A stretch of DNA of 64,000 nt from Nephrocerus scutellatus. Lineage: Eukaryota > Arthropoda > Insecta > Diptera > Pipunculidae. Position numbers and translations under genes: made by a program. Below, one piece after another: positions 1 to 11,951 of this stretch. The stretch covers positions 21,625,462-21,689,461 of the forward strand of contig OX352763.1 of the NCBI GenBank assembly GCA_947095585.1, read 5' to 3'. Position 1 is the stretch's first letter. The number at the start of each line of letters is the position of its first letter. Below the pieces are notes generated by a model. It was not told where the DNA came from. It ran no database searches and saw only the letters and a program-made list of their open reading frames with translations.

Positions 1-564
1 CGTTAAATAGTTCGCTATGTTGATTTGTGAGTGTCGCTCCCAGCTCTCTTCATAGTGCTGAGAGAGATAGTGAGGCAAGGTCGAGCGCGTTTTGCAATCA
101 GAAAATTAAATTGAAAACCGTAAATTCTGTAAACGGAATTGAAAGTGGAGCACTTTTTATTTTGCAATTAATGTCATGGAAATAGGGGCACAGAGCGCAG
201 TTGTGCCATTTGGAAAAAATGTTTTGCAATGCATGTTGCTCTTGACTATCAACAATACGAGTTTGGCTGCAGCCCGTTATACGAATAAACAACGGGCCCC
301 TAGTTGGTATAATTCAATGTAATGTCAATTGTCCAAGTGTTGCTCCCATTATGGTTTGTGTCTATGTTAAAATTTGCAAGCCACTAAATTGATATGCTGA
401 TGATATTTCATCACAGTTTTAGAGCCAATTTGTGCGTGAGAGACATAGCCATTTAGTATATAGAGAATGAATATGTTCCGTAAAAAAGTATGGACGCATA
501 CGCTCGCCTATTGTAACAGAATCATAGTGACAACGACGCTAACTTTAGTTACCCAAAAAGCTAA
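1..564. other. AT-rich stretch without recognised features
   Basis: No protein-coding signal, RNA gene or repeat family is recognised here. It runs up to the first unit of the tRNA-like array. Confidence 0.5.
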
Positions 565-1458
565 TGGCTCACCTGTTAGGTTAGAGCGCTGTGTATAGAA
601 ATCTCGGGGTCGAATCTGTTCTTAGTCTTTTTATATATTTTTTTAATCATAGTAAGAACAACGCTACATAAGAGGACTAGGCCACCACATATTGTGGTAG
701 ACATCTGGGATTCACAATAGACCTTAAGGTCGCAGTGCACAAGGCTTTCCAGCCCACCAACAATATGATAACATAACATAAGAACAACGCTAACTTTAGG
801 GTTTCAAAAAGTAGCTGCTTGCAATGAGAGTTCCGTAGCTCACCGGTAAGAGCGCTGTATATAGAAGTCTCAGGTTCGAATCTGCTCATAGTCTTAAGGA
901 ATCATAGTAAGAATCAGCTGCTTGCTTGAGCGCTATATATATAGAGTTCTCGTCATAGTATTTTTATATATTTTTTTAATCATAGTAAGAACGACGCTAG
1001 CTGTAGGTTTCCAAAAAGTAACGGATTGGTATGATGTTTTCGTGAATCACCGGTTAGAGCGTGGTCTATAGATGTACAAGTTTCGGGTTCAAATCTGCTC
1101 ATTGTCTTTTTAGATTTTTTTTAATCATAGTAAGAACGACATAAGCTTTATTTATGTTTCAAAAAGCAATTTACTGCTATGAGGGTTCCGTGGCTTACCA
1201 GTTAGATCGCCATTATATAGATGTAGATGTCTCGGGTTCGAATCTGCTCATTGACTTTTTAGACTTTTTTTAATCATCGTAAGAACGACGCTAGCTGTAG
1301 GTTTCCAAGAAGCAATTTATTGCTATGATGATTTCCTGGCTCACCGAATGTGTATAGATGTAGATGTCTTATGTTCGAATGTGCTCATAGTCTTTTTATA
1401 ATTTTTTTTATCATAGCAAGAAGGACGCTAACCATAAACCAACTGATTGCTATGAGGA
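565..1458 (+). repeat. Tandem array of tRNA-like (SINE-type) units
   Basis: About six units repeat with a spacing near 140-150 bp. Each intact unit has an A-box-like stretch (GTGGCTCACCGGTTAGAGC-like), about 40 nt further on a B box (GGGTTCGAATCTG), then CTCATTGTC followed by a T-run that could serve as a Pol III terminator, and a linker with AATCATAGTAAGAACGACGC. B-box-like cores are near 607, 872, 1085, 1233 and 1370; a decayed unit lies near 929-960. A seventh unit lies at 1989-2095, beyond a LINE inserted in the array. Tandem head-to-tail arrangement is unusual for a SINE, so this may be a SINE-derived satellite. The tRNA-like nature rests on the two promoter boxes; cloverleaf folding was not computed. 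Confidence 0.75.
678..782. repeat. Short dispersed repeat inserted between tRNA-like units 1 and 2
   Basis: This segment breaks the spacing of the array. Its reverse complement matches 27225-27320: both carry TTGGTGG(t)GGGCT, a CACTGCG..CCTTAAG core, ATCCCAGATGT and a CCACA/CCACATTA end. The family is not recognised. Confidence 0.6.
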
Positions 1459-1988
1459 TTTTTTTTATAATGTACACACGCTAAAGGGGTTTGCATCCTT
1501 ATAATGCTTAGCACAGCGTGGGCATTAGGAAATGAGGGAAAGGAAAAGATGAGATGTCTATGCACACGTGTCTTAAACGACTGCAGATCATAAAAATGCG
1601 GCAATTCATTCCACATAACTATCGTGCGGCTAAAGAAGGAATCTCTGAATTGGTTAGTACGTCCGAAGATAGGCTTAATGGTGGACCCGTGAGCTCGAGT
1701 TGAGGCACAGGTATTACGGATGGGTTGGAGAATGGGCGCGGTTCATCTGGATATTTCTTTTGAACACCGCGTGTGGAAAAAGCGATAAAACAGTGACAGG
1801 CAGGAAACATTCCTACGATGTTCAAGCGATTCGATTTTTTTCGCGATATGTACGTCACCAATAAGTTTAAATGCGAGGTTTTGAACTCTGTCTAGTAGAT
1901 GCAATATGGTCTTGAAAGCACCTGCCCAAACAGTTGTATTCAAGTTTAAGGCGAATATACGCCTTGTAAATAGTAGCCAGATCTGAAG
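1459..1988 (-). mobile_element. CR1-like LINE, 3' end fragment
   Basis: Read on the minus strand this ends in an A-run (the T-run at about 1460-1467) and encodes the C-terminal part of a LINE ORF2, broken by frameshifts. Recognisable pieces are LEHRRNVSCLSLFYRFF, FSNPSVIPVPQL and MWNELP..DLQSFKTRVHRHL. The same C-terminal block is present at 14960-15283. The 3' tail (AAGGGGTTTGCA..CTTATAATGC) recurs at 23300, 35440 and 37150. It is inserted within the tRNA-like array, so it is younger than that array. CR1/jockey-type assignment is from the RT sequence of sister copies; the exact clade is uncertain. Confidence 0.8.
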
Positions 1989-2095
1989 GAGTGAAGTGTA
2001 TTCCGTGGCTTACCGGATAGAGCGTTATTATATAGATGTAGATGTCTCGGGTTCGAATCTGCTCATTGTCTTTTTAGATTTCTTTTTTTAATTAA
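1989..2095 (+). repeat. tRNA-like unit 7 of the array (after LINE insertion)
   Basis: It carries TCCGTGGCTTACCGGATAGAGC (A box region), GGGTTCGAATCTG (B box) and CTCATTGTCTTTTT, and closely matches the unit at 1186-1260. It resumes the array on the far side of the inserted LINE. Confidence 0.75.
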
Positions 2096-2109
2096 ATGGA
2101 TTTGTGCAA

Positions 2110-3300
2110 TTTCATAGGGCCCACTAGTTTACATAATCCATTCTGCGCATCTCCTTCTGTACGATGCGATATCCTATACCACAGAATAGTTCTGGTCCTA
2201 CTAGCGAGTTTCTGCTTCTTGTTCGCAAGCTCATCCGCTACTTTGTTGCTTTATATGCTGATGTGTCCCGGCACCCAGTACAGACATTCTTTGTTGGATT
2301 CGCCAAGTGTCTTCACTACTCCACACCACTACACCAGTCTTGACGTGATTTCAGGGCCCGTATTGCAGCTTTGCTGTATAACATGATGGCTGTTCTAAGT
2401 CTTTTGTGTATCTTTATCCAGACGAAAGTGAGTAGATCTTTCGATGGCATCCACTTCAGTTAGGAATATGCTCGAGAACTGTCCAAAGTACCTGGTTATT
2501 CGTACTCCCGCACTTTCTGCTTTCTTTGATTCATCAGTATATAACAACATCGCTCCCGGATGCGTTTTGTATTCAGTTCCAGACCGAAATTCCTTCTTGG
2601 TGCCCATTCTGACATCAATGTTTTGTCTTGAAGTCAAGATTTTGTACCAAGTTATCGCATGACATATTAGCGGAATCAGCCAGGCATCTCATTCTGTTTT
2701 TCTTCTCGCTTTGGCTCCAGCGATGTCGCCTAGTAGGCTTAAACTTAGCTTCGTTTCCTTAGATTTGCTTGCAACCATTACATTTACTGGAAGTAGTCGA
2801 AGGGTCAACTCCATCCCCGCTGCGGGACAGGAAGACACAGGCTAGCATCTGTACTTTTTCAAATTCTCTTCTTCAAGTGCTCAGCCTGGTCCTTCCTGCC
2901 CATGCTACTGCTCCATGCTTGATTTGGTACAACTACGAGTATCGTGGTTTACATCCAGCTTAAACCACTTACGATTTACCTGCAACACCAAGAGTGCTTT
3001 TTTCGATTTTAGAAGTAGTGCTTTTTGGTGTTTGTTCCATAGCAGTCTAGTCTCAGTATACTGTCAAGTACAAGGTATTCGAACTATTTGCTGATAACAA
3101 TATTTTAGTCTGTAGTGATCACACCGAACAGTCCGCATTGATGTTCAATAGACCCCACACCAAATGGAGGAGGTAAATTGAGTGCATGCGCCTCAGCTTT
3201 CTTTTGTTGGTAAAGGAAACCAGTGTCACTAATCTTGGCGCCAGCTACTTGTTGTGTTAACCCCTTTTGGATTAATCAACAAGCACTTCCTCGAACGTCC
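2110..3300 (-). mobile_element. I/LOA-type LINE fragment: RT C-terminus to RNase H
   Basis: The minus strand shows, in element order, a decayed RT end (VSFTNKRKLRR near 3200, a KxL/LLWNKHQK segment), a post-RT block resembling W.YT..R..L.YGAV.W..R with EKVQMLACV (about 2870-2830), a P.TTSSKC piece, then an RNase H domain: LLYTDESKKAESAGV (normally YTDGSK) near 2540, and YWVPGHISI..NKVADELA near 2270-2200. The order and the RNase H motifs are those of LINEs that carry RNase H (I, LOA, R1 groups). Several stops and frameshifts make it a dead copy. Confidence 0.75.
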
Positions 3301-5535
3301 CTCTTTCTTGTCACGATGAATTTGTCGTCCGTGTTGCATTAGGCATAGTTCCCCGCTGGACTACAAACAAATAAATATATACAGTGGGAAGCTAGTCCCC
3401 GGCGGAGTCACTGCTTGAAAAATGGGCTTCCTCAGTCAGTATCGCATCGCAATCGCATAAGACGATTCTCCCGTGTAGTATATTTGTGTAATAACCGATT
3501 GTGAAGCATATCGATGGCAATTAAAAAAAAAATATTTTATGCAACCATTGCTGTTGCTGGATTATACTTTTATTTGCCTTAAATTCTGACACTACCAATG
3601 AGGCTTGATACTGCACTGGGAATGATATTTTTTGAAAAAAAAGAAAAAAAACATTTTCCTTATGCGCGATGGTGAATAGAACCTGGATTCGGGGTGTATT
3701 TTTTTTTTTTGCCGGTGTGCTGTTAACCCACAGAGGTACCAATTGTTTATATCGGCTCAAGTTTTATGTTAGACGTAGGGTGTAGGGAGCGGAGTAATTC
3801 TGTTGCGCCAAAATTTATTAACTTTGATACACCACTACGAGCAGAACTTCTTACCCTATTTAATGACGCAAACTGATAACTTGTCAAATCTTTGAAGCCT
3901 TGCAAGTCTAAGGATTCGACAGACATAGAACCCAACTCATATTTTCGACAAATTAATGTTCCAAATAAGTATCATCACTCCTGATCCGCATCAGTAGTTG
4001 AATAATTCAAATCAAATCTGTCTGCGCCACTCTTCGTCGGTTCCACAAGACGCTTTGACGGCAGCGGCCGCCTGGAATAAAAAGCATGACCGCCGTTCGA
4101 ATACAAAGAAGAGAATAATCGATAGTCGGTCTTAGTGGCAGTCGTGGTTACAATTCTAACGATCCAATAATTTCGAGTAAAAATTCCAAATTCCCATGAC
4201 AGAGAACTACGATAATGCTGACGATGATGATGATGATGATTCGTGCGAACAAAACTGCGAGTGCGCACGATGCGAATTAAGCCCAGATCAGGAAGAGGAG
4301 TGTATACCTAACTACGTTTTTGATCGTTGCAGTGCACTGTTGGAAAATTACACCCATGGAATGGGAGGAGATGATAGTGTATAGTATACTTGGCATTGGA
4401 CTTGTCACGATCGGCAATAAATTGTATTGTGCTATGCGCGTTGTTAGTCTTCGTCGTCGTCGTCGTCGTCGCCGTCGCCAGCGTAAGTTCCCGGGAAAGG
4501 CAAATCTGTGCAATCTGGGCGCAGAGATTCGTCGCAGTTTCGATTGGGAGCACCACATCAGACAGTAGAGTAACATTATCCCGGTGGTAACATACCGAAC
4601 GTCACTACAGACGAGAGTCAATGACTTCTCCGCCCGTACAAACGAACACCGAACGGTTTATGAGGAAGATTTATTCGCACCGTTCGCACCGGCTGTTTTG
4701 ACCATGTCGTCGCATAGATTTGCCTTTCTCTCCGAGCGGCGATCGCACCGCTCTAGAATGCATGGTACTGTTGGAAGAATAGAAATAAATTCCCAGTCCA
4801 GATCTGTTGCTTGTGGTTTTCCTCATTGGAGGAAAACTTAAATCACTTGACGGTGGATTTGAGACCTGAGACCTCGTGCGCTGCTTTTCCCATCGATTTG
4901 AATTTCGGCACAGATTGTGTCTTCCAGAATTGCTTTAAGAACTGCAGTAATAGGAGAAAGAAGAAATAACAAATTGAGTTGAAGACAAGTGTTGCAATAA
5001 AATTCGGTAATTTCCCCATGGATGAAAATTTATGTTAATTTGAAAATTGATCTTCATATGTATGTTAGGGGGAAGCAACTGGAAAGTTTGACTTATGCGA
5101 GAATATGAAGTGGAATGTGTGCGGCAATAAGGGGAACGATTGGCTATAACTTGGGTCATTCTTTGATAATGGGGTCACTAGACACCATCCTCAATAATAC
5201 TATTGCAGTTATGGACCTTTGGGATTCCGCAGCCAGCTCCATCGAGTACATCTTTATGCTGTATGTCTTCCAGTTCTATAATTCTTCCCCCATTAGTATC
5301 CCGGATTTCCTTTCCACTGTTCTACAATGGGTGTACCTTCTATCATGTATCTCGTAGCCAAGCACAACAAATAATTTTTACTCATGATTTCTGTGGAAAG
5401 TGCAATACCTTCTTTTATAGGGTTGGGCTTGAAGTTCCCAAATCTAATTCGCAAATCAAAATCGCCAAACACATTCCCAAATGGTGTTCAATATTCAATA
5501 AGCATAGGGTGAGATTTGGGAATTTTGTAGCTCTG
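3301..5535. other. Stretch without recognised genes; triplet repeats
   Basis: No supported gene. There is a GAT-type run near 4206-4240 and a CGT-type run near 4448-4480, about 240 bp apart. The reading frames through them (polyAsp, polyArg/polyVal on different frames) are explained by the triplet repeats rather than by conserved protein. Confidence 0.4.
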
Positions 5536-6740
5536 GAGATTTTGCGCTTATAGGGATTTTGTTTTTGAGGATTTTGATTATGGGGATTATGTTATGAGGG
5601 ATTTTCGTTTTCGGAATTTCGTTTCTGGCGATTATATTTTGGGAATAATGTTTTTAGGAAGGGAATTTAGGGGGTTTCGTTTTTGGGGATTTTGTTTTTG
5701 GGTATTATGTTGAGGGATTTTATTTTGGGAATTTCGTTTTTGGCGATTACATTTTGGGAATTATGTTTTCAGGAAGGGAATTTCGGGGAATTTTGGAGGT
5801 TTCGTTTTTGGGGATTTTGTTTTTGGGAATTATGTTATGAGTGATTTTATTTTGGGAATTTCGATTTTGGCGATTATATTTTGGGAATTACGTTTTTAGG
5901 AAGGCAATTTCGGGGAATTTTGGGGGTTTCTTTTTTGAGGATTTTGGTTTTGGGATTTTGTTCCTGAGGATAATGTTATGAGGGATTTTATTTTGGGAAT
6001 TTCGTATTTGGCGATTATATTTTGGGAATTACGTTTTTAGGAAGGTAATTTCGGGGAATTTTCGGGGTTTCGTTTTTGGGGATTTTGGTTTTGGGATTTT
6101 GTTCCTGAGGATTATGTAATGAGGGATTTTATTTGGCGATTATATTTTGGGAATTACGTTTTTAGGAAGGGAATTTCGGGGAATTTTGGGGGTTTCTTTT
6201 TTGGGGATTTCGGTTTTGGGATTATGTTATGAGGGATTTTATTTTGAAAATTTCGTTTTTGGCGATTATATTTTGGGAATTACGTTTTTAGGAAGGGAAT
6301 TTTGGGGGTTTCTTTTTTGGGGATTTTTGTTTTTGGATTTTGTTCTTGGGGATTATGTTATGAGGGATTTTATTATGGGAATTTCGTTTTTGGCGATTGT
6401 ATTTTGGGAATTATGATTTTATAGGGGGAATTTCGTTTTGGGGATTTATATTTTTGGGAATTATGTTTTTGGGGATTACGTTTTGAGGGATTTTAGTTTT
6501 GGGAATTTAATTTTTGGCGATTATATTTTTGGGAATTATGTTTTTGGGGATTATGTTTTTACAAAGGGAAATACGTTTTGGGGGTTGTTTTTGGGGATTA
6601 TGTTATGAGGAATTTAATTTTGGGAATTCCCTTCTTAGCTATTATATTTATGGGAATTATGTTTTTGGCGATTTGGTTTTTGGAGATTTTGCTTTTAGGG
6701 TGGCTGTCTCCCTTTTTGTATTTGAAAGGGGATGCTAAAT
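5536..6740. repeat. G/T-rich minisatellite with ~125-bp higher-order units
   Basis: The plus strand is made of degenerate 12-20 bp blocks such as GGGATTTTGTTTTTG and GGGAATTTCGTTTTTGGCG, almost without C. A landmark, GGGAATTACGTTTTTAGGAAGG, recurs near 5641, 5756, 5883, 6023, 6149, 6275 and 6406, giving units of about 115-140 bp. Reading frames stay open because of composition, giving repetitive FLGI/FGDY-like peptides; I do not read this as coding. Confidence 0.85.
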
Positions 6741-9700
6741 TCGACCGACAACGTTAAGGGGAATACAACTGTAACATCCAGTCTAAATATGAACTGATGA
6801 AGTGACTGGAACGGAATGCTTCTTTAAACAAAACTCTAAAGAAACATTCACACTTGCCCAACTGTTACACCTACCTCTGGGAGAATGAGAGGAAGAAACT
6901 TCCAGCATTGGATTCGTATTGTGTCCAGGTTTTTCTTGAATATAAGAGAAGTCATTGTCATCTGAGTTCAAAGTCAAACAGGAAGACAATTTATCAGCTT
7001 GCATACTCGCAAGAAGTGGTTCGATACTGATACAGAACAAGTTCGGAACTAAAGTTTGGTTTGATTCTATCGCTGTCACGTGGATGCTATTATGTATGCA
7101 CATAACACCTTGTTTATCTTCTTTATAACTCTATTACAACGATCTTAAATTCAAAATTATATTGATTGAGTATACAAATTGTGAGAAACTGACGACAACT
7201 AAAGGAGGAGCGAGAGGAGATTTACAGAATCGAAGCATCAGATGCTAGATGGAAAAACGGAAGAAATGTTGGGGAACTCAAAAAGGTTTCTGGACAAAGC
7301 TGAGGTAATGTAAGCATCATTACAGGGTTCTTAGCAAGGTGGCATTGCAGGTGAAAGGAAACCTAAGGAAATTAGGACTAGACAAAGCGGACGTAACCTC
7401 GGACCATCTTCTAAGTGATCCAACGGAGAAGGGACCGTGCGATCGGGGAGTCTAATATTTTCAAATTTTGTATGCTTCCTCAATGAGTCGCAATAACGAC
7501 CGTCTTGGCCGACTTAACAGGAAAGAGTGAGTGAGCGCTTCACATATACACGTATCTACGCAAAATATATTACAGGTAATTACGTTCTTGATGTTTCCAG
7601 CACTCAGTCAGTCAATAAGATTCATTATTTCGATTTCTCTAAGCCCCACATATCCGTCCATAGCAAAGCGCATGTCATCGCCTGTTACAGGATCCGATCC
7701 CATGATCTTTCTCAATGCAATGTAATGCAATGCAATCCAATGAGCAAGTTTCTCCGCATGTCTTGCAAAGAAACATAAAATCGATTAAATTCGATAAAAA
7801 ATGTGCGCCAACTGCCAAGTCGGCACCATGCGCGTCTGTCTTCCGTCCGTTCGTCCGTTTGCCACGCAATCACTTAATTCGTAGCCAATTGCTCTGCGCG
7901 CCGCAGCACCGCAATAAAACAAATTAATGTGCATTCAGAGCGCGTGATATCGGGCTTAATTTTATTTATTTCAAATTCGTCTCGTTTTGTATGGCCGGTG
8001 GAGCGGTTGAGCGGGGCGGGGCAGCTAGAGAGCTCAATTCGTTCTGCGGCTCAGTTTACTCAGTTGCACATTAAAGTATCAACGAGTACATGAAGCAGCA
8101 GCGAGTGCGTTCATCCTGTGGCGTGTGTGCGGTTATGAGGAGTTTCTTGCAGTACAAAGTTCCTGTTTAGGTTCCCTGCGACGACGATGACGACGACGAT
8201 GACGCCGAAAGATACAAAATCTCCGTTTTGTTCTGTCAAATGTATACAGATACATGCAGTGTGTCTGCAATTTTCTTGAATTCAGTTTACTGCTGTAACT
8301 CTACAGGTCCTGATGCTGGCCGCTCTTTATGGATCTCATCTTAGAGCGGGGGGCGGCGCACTTGCTATTAACGCCAACGTAATGTACGAAAAGTACGCGG
8401 AAAAACATTTGCGTGTGGTCAAAGATAGTGCATTTTTGCTGTTTGTGTTCCTGTTGTTGTTGTTGTAGTTATTATTGCCCTCTATATGGGTGAAGTTGAT
8501 GTTGACGTAGTAGTAGCAGCAGCTATTTTCATACTTGCGGCTATCGCGCTATGGCGCACAAAGTGTATAATGGTCTTTTGTATATGGCCAAGATAAAGAT
8601 AGGTTTTTGCCGACCATATTACTTATATATGCGATATTATTTTGGTTACAGATAAGAACAATTTTATAGCGGCCGGCGCTTCCAGGATAATAGGGAGAGT
8701 TTACACCAAGCAACCAAACCAACTTGTGCATAGAACCCACACAACAACAGGTTCTTTGTAGGTCGAATTGGGTTCGAATGGGAATTGCAATAGCGACTGG
8801 GTACAATGTTTCTATGGATTTGTGCGTCTGGACAACGATCATCCTGTAATATGGCGCGCCGCACCGCACTAACTACAGGTAAAGTAGATTCTTGAATTCT
8901 TCATAGCCAAAGGGGATGATGTTCGATGCTATTAGGGTGTGACGACGATGATGATGACGGTGAATGTGCTTGAGCTTGCATTTTGCGCCATTCAAGTGAA
9001 GCTCGATGAGCCAACAGGACAGTAGGCGTCCGTACATTAACCGAAATGGTAAAAGGTTAACATATCTATTATGCAGTCAGCCAGCTAGCCAGCCTGTTGA
9101 AATTATTGGTATTTCGTTGCCAATTGGAAACAATTGTGGGTATTACCTTCAAGCGGGTAAGTACCAGCATCAGACTATTGCCATCTAGCATATATGGCTT
9201 AATAGAAGAACGCAAACAACCGCTGACATGAAGACATTACCATTAAACATCAATCGATCTGAAGAAAGATAATAACGGCGATCAAGGGAGCAGTTTATTG
9301 AAAAACTTCATTTTATGATTTTATAGCAGCCAAATATTATAATTTGACAAATTGAATGGCTAAGTTTATTATCATTACAGGGAAGATGGAGCATTTGGAA
9401 GGAAATGTGGCCTGGAAATTGACATGCGCGGTAAAGAAGAAAACTGTATTGCAATTTTACGACACCGTCTGTGTATTGGGATTACACAGAAAATTAAAAA
9501 ATTGAGAGATGATGATCTCACTAAGGACGTGTAAAAAGGTCAATAACTTAAAGCTTTTAGTACAAATGATTGTCTGCAATAGATTCGATTTTGAGCCGAT
9601 AACATCTAATTTTACATCCAAAGTCCAAGACCAACATCCAAGACATGACAGCAAGGCCGAACTAAATGTAGCAAATGAATTTGATTATAAGACTTGATGA

Positions 9701-9822
9701 TAAAAACAATAAATTTCTGGAGAAATTTCTATATACGAGGAGGAGATGCCTTCTGTCAAGTATCAAATATCAACATAGGCAAGAGGTGGCACTACCAGTA
9801 TGAAAGCAATGTTGCCTTTCGA
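6741..9822. other. Mostly unique sequence without recognised genes
   Basis: The longest open frame is 106 codons on the minus strand (6783-7103); it shows no family motif and is not supported as a gene. Short GAC/GAT-rich runs occur near 8178-8210 and 8941-8960, and GTT-type repeats near 8455-8467. Nothing else recognised. Confidence 0.45.
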
Positions 9823-11454
9823 ACATCATCATCATATTTGGCTCTGCTACCGGTGTCCGGTCCTGGCCAATCCAGTTTGGCATTCCTAAACTCTGGGCGT
9901 TCTGGTCTACGCTATCCTTCCGGCGAAGGCTTGGCCGGCCTCGGTGTCGTGTTCCATAAATCCTATCGCAAAGGACTTTCCGAGCAGGATCCCCATTGCT
10001 CATGTGAGCGATGGGTGTCCTGCCCACCGAAGCCTATCGAGCTTAATTCTCTTCAGATGTCGACATCGCAGTAACGCTCGCAGATCTCATCATTATAGAG
10101 TCTCTGGAATCGTTCTTCCTCACATACGGGGCCAACAACTCTCCGTAAGACTTTTCTCTCGCACGCGGCTGAAAGGTCAGAATGCTTTTTGTTAAGAACC
10201 CAAATTTCAGATCTAAATACAGTATAGTACTGGTATGACCATTGTCTTATAACCAGCAGCTTGGATATTATGATTAAATTCCTGGATTTGAAGACTATAG
10301 TAGGCTTTGTTGGCTTTGAGCAAACATGCGCGTACTTCTGGTTCCATGCTGTTATCAGCAGCTACAGTTGACCCGAGATACTTAAAGGATTGCACTTCTT
10401 AAAAATCGCGCTCTACTATTTGAATTGAGGGACCAATGCTGGATCTTCTACTCGCAGACGTGGCCACCATGTACTTTGTTTTGCTCTCATTTATGTGCAG
10501 CCCCAGATTTTGTGCCGCCCGCTCGATCTGTATGAAAGCTTTCTGTACAGCTCTTTGGTTTCTACCAACGATGTCGATGTCCTATGTATAAGCCAGTATC
10601 TGAATGGACTTATAGAGGATTGTTCCTCTCGCCGTAACGTTCAGAGTCTCGGATCACTATCTCCAACGCCAGGTTGAAGAGGACGCAGGCCAGTCCATCC
10701 CCTTGTCGGGGTATGCTCTGGCTATGCTATCATAGGCGGCTTTAAAGTCTACAAAAATATGGTGTAGTGTTAAAACTCTAGACATTTTTTCAACACCTGC
10801 CTAAGGGTGTAAATCTGATCAGTTGTTGATTTGCGTGGGATGAAGCCACACTGATATGGACCAATGATGACTTTAGCCTGTCTTGAAGGATAGAGGAGAA
10901 AATCGTATACGCGGTACTCAACAACATTATACCACCTTTCTTATGTATGGGTCACAGGATGCCTCTACGCTAGTCTTCTGGCATCGCTTCTTTCTCCCAT
11001 ACTTGCACTATTTGTTCATGAATGGCTTGGTGTATTGCGGGACATCCTGTTTTAATCAGATCCGCTGGGATACCATCTGATACCGGGGCCCTTTTATTTT
11101 TGAGCTGATTTATCGCTCTGCTAACTGCTCGGTCATTGGTGGAGCCTCCAATTCCTCAGTTAGCTGGCCATTTAGCAAGTGCTCTTCCCATCGCTCTAAG
11201 ATGCCTTTGAGATCGGCGATCAGATTACCCTCTTTGTTTTTGCAGTACGTGCAACGCGGTGTAATATTGCGTCATACCGTCGACTCTTTGGTAGAACGTC
11301 CGCGCCTGTTGCGGTGCTTGCTTTCTGTACTGTTCTAGTTCACGGACAAGATTATTCTCCCACTGTTTGTGTGAACTGTTTTTTCATATCTTCTGAGCTT
11401 TTTATATAAATCTTCGCGTGCCGAGTTCTATGAGATTGTTGCATTGCTCGGTAC
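9823..11454 (-). mobile_element. RTE-clade LINE copy A (3' two thirds)
   Basis: On the minus strand the 3' end is an ATC/GAT repeat (about 9823-9835) next to the family tail CATATTTGGCTCT. Upstream lie the RTE C-terminal region (FKYLGSTVAADNSMEPEVRA near 10390-10330, YKTMVIPVLY near 10240), the RT middle near 10660-10850, and the N-terminal RT region reaching 11240-11330. Compared with copies B and C the tail has lost a piece after CCGGTCCTGGCC. Frames are broken by many indels. Synteny with copies B and C, which share the same blocks, supports the call. Confidence 0.85.
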
Positions 11455-11690
11455 ATTATAAGAAAATTTGTATCTGAGCCCTCCAACCCGGGTCCCGATC
11501 ACTGCCAAATTCGAATAGAAAGTGTTGTCACCGGAAATACATTTGTGTGCAAAGTTTCAATAAAATCGGGCTTTGGAAAGTAGGTTAAAAATTGATCGCA
11601 AGATTCCACCACTGAACGAACGAACGACAGAATGAACGACACAAACGATTTTAAAAATTAAAAGAAACAGAGTGAGTATAAAATCTGCTA
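11455..11690. repeat. Dispersed repeat R1 (copy 1)
   Basis: The segment with CCCGATCACTGCCAAATT, AAAGTGTTGTCACC, GTGTGCAAAGTTTCAATAAA and CGGGCTTTG, ending in GAACGAACGAACGA, matches the reverse complement of 43600-43800. The boundary coincides with the 5' end of RTE copy A. It could be an untranslated end of a transposon; family not recognised. Confidence 0.6.
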
Positions 11691-11741
11691 TTTTCCATTA
11701 TGCACACTATGGCACTATGCTCTTCTCACATACACACGCGC

Positions 11742-11884
11742 ATAATAATAATAATAATATTATTATTATCAGACTTTCGCGAAAGTTGAGAAACCGTGAA
11801 AAATACTTTTAGTGTTACCGGGATTCGAACCACGAACCACCTACTCAGAAGTATATGCTCTTATCCACTGAGCCACGGCGCCCA
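11742..11884 (-). mobile_element. tRNA-derived SINE, copy S1 (internally shortened)
   Basis: Read on the minus strand it starts GGGCGCCGTGGCTCAGTGG (A box included), has the B box GGTTCGAATCCCGG, and then ACACTAAAAGTATTTTTCACGG. The tail is a (ATT)n run seen as AATAATAAT on the plus strand at 11742-11768. The middle and the conserved 3' block of the full-length copies (S3, S4) are missing. Confidence 0.85.
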
Positions 11885-11951
11885 TAATATGGCGAATAAT
11901 TATACACAAATACTTTTGGCTATACGCAACCACACTTGTTTCTTTTTATTA

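Noticed and set aside
830..900. A true tRNA gene in the first kilobase
   Set aside because: A and B boxes are present but the units are tandem, diverged, and lack a recognisable acceptor stem and anticodon arm; SINE-type repeat is more likely.
4196..4621. Acidic (poly-Asp) and basic (poly-Arg) open frames on both strands
   Set aside because: They run through GAT and CGT triplet repeats on overlapping frames; no conserved domain.
6147..6738. Open frames with repetitive FLGI/FGDY peptide, resembling pentapeptide repeats
   Set aside because: Explained by the G/T-rich minisatellite; openness follows from its low content of stop codons, and there is no conserved start or neighbouring gene.
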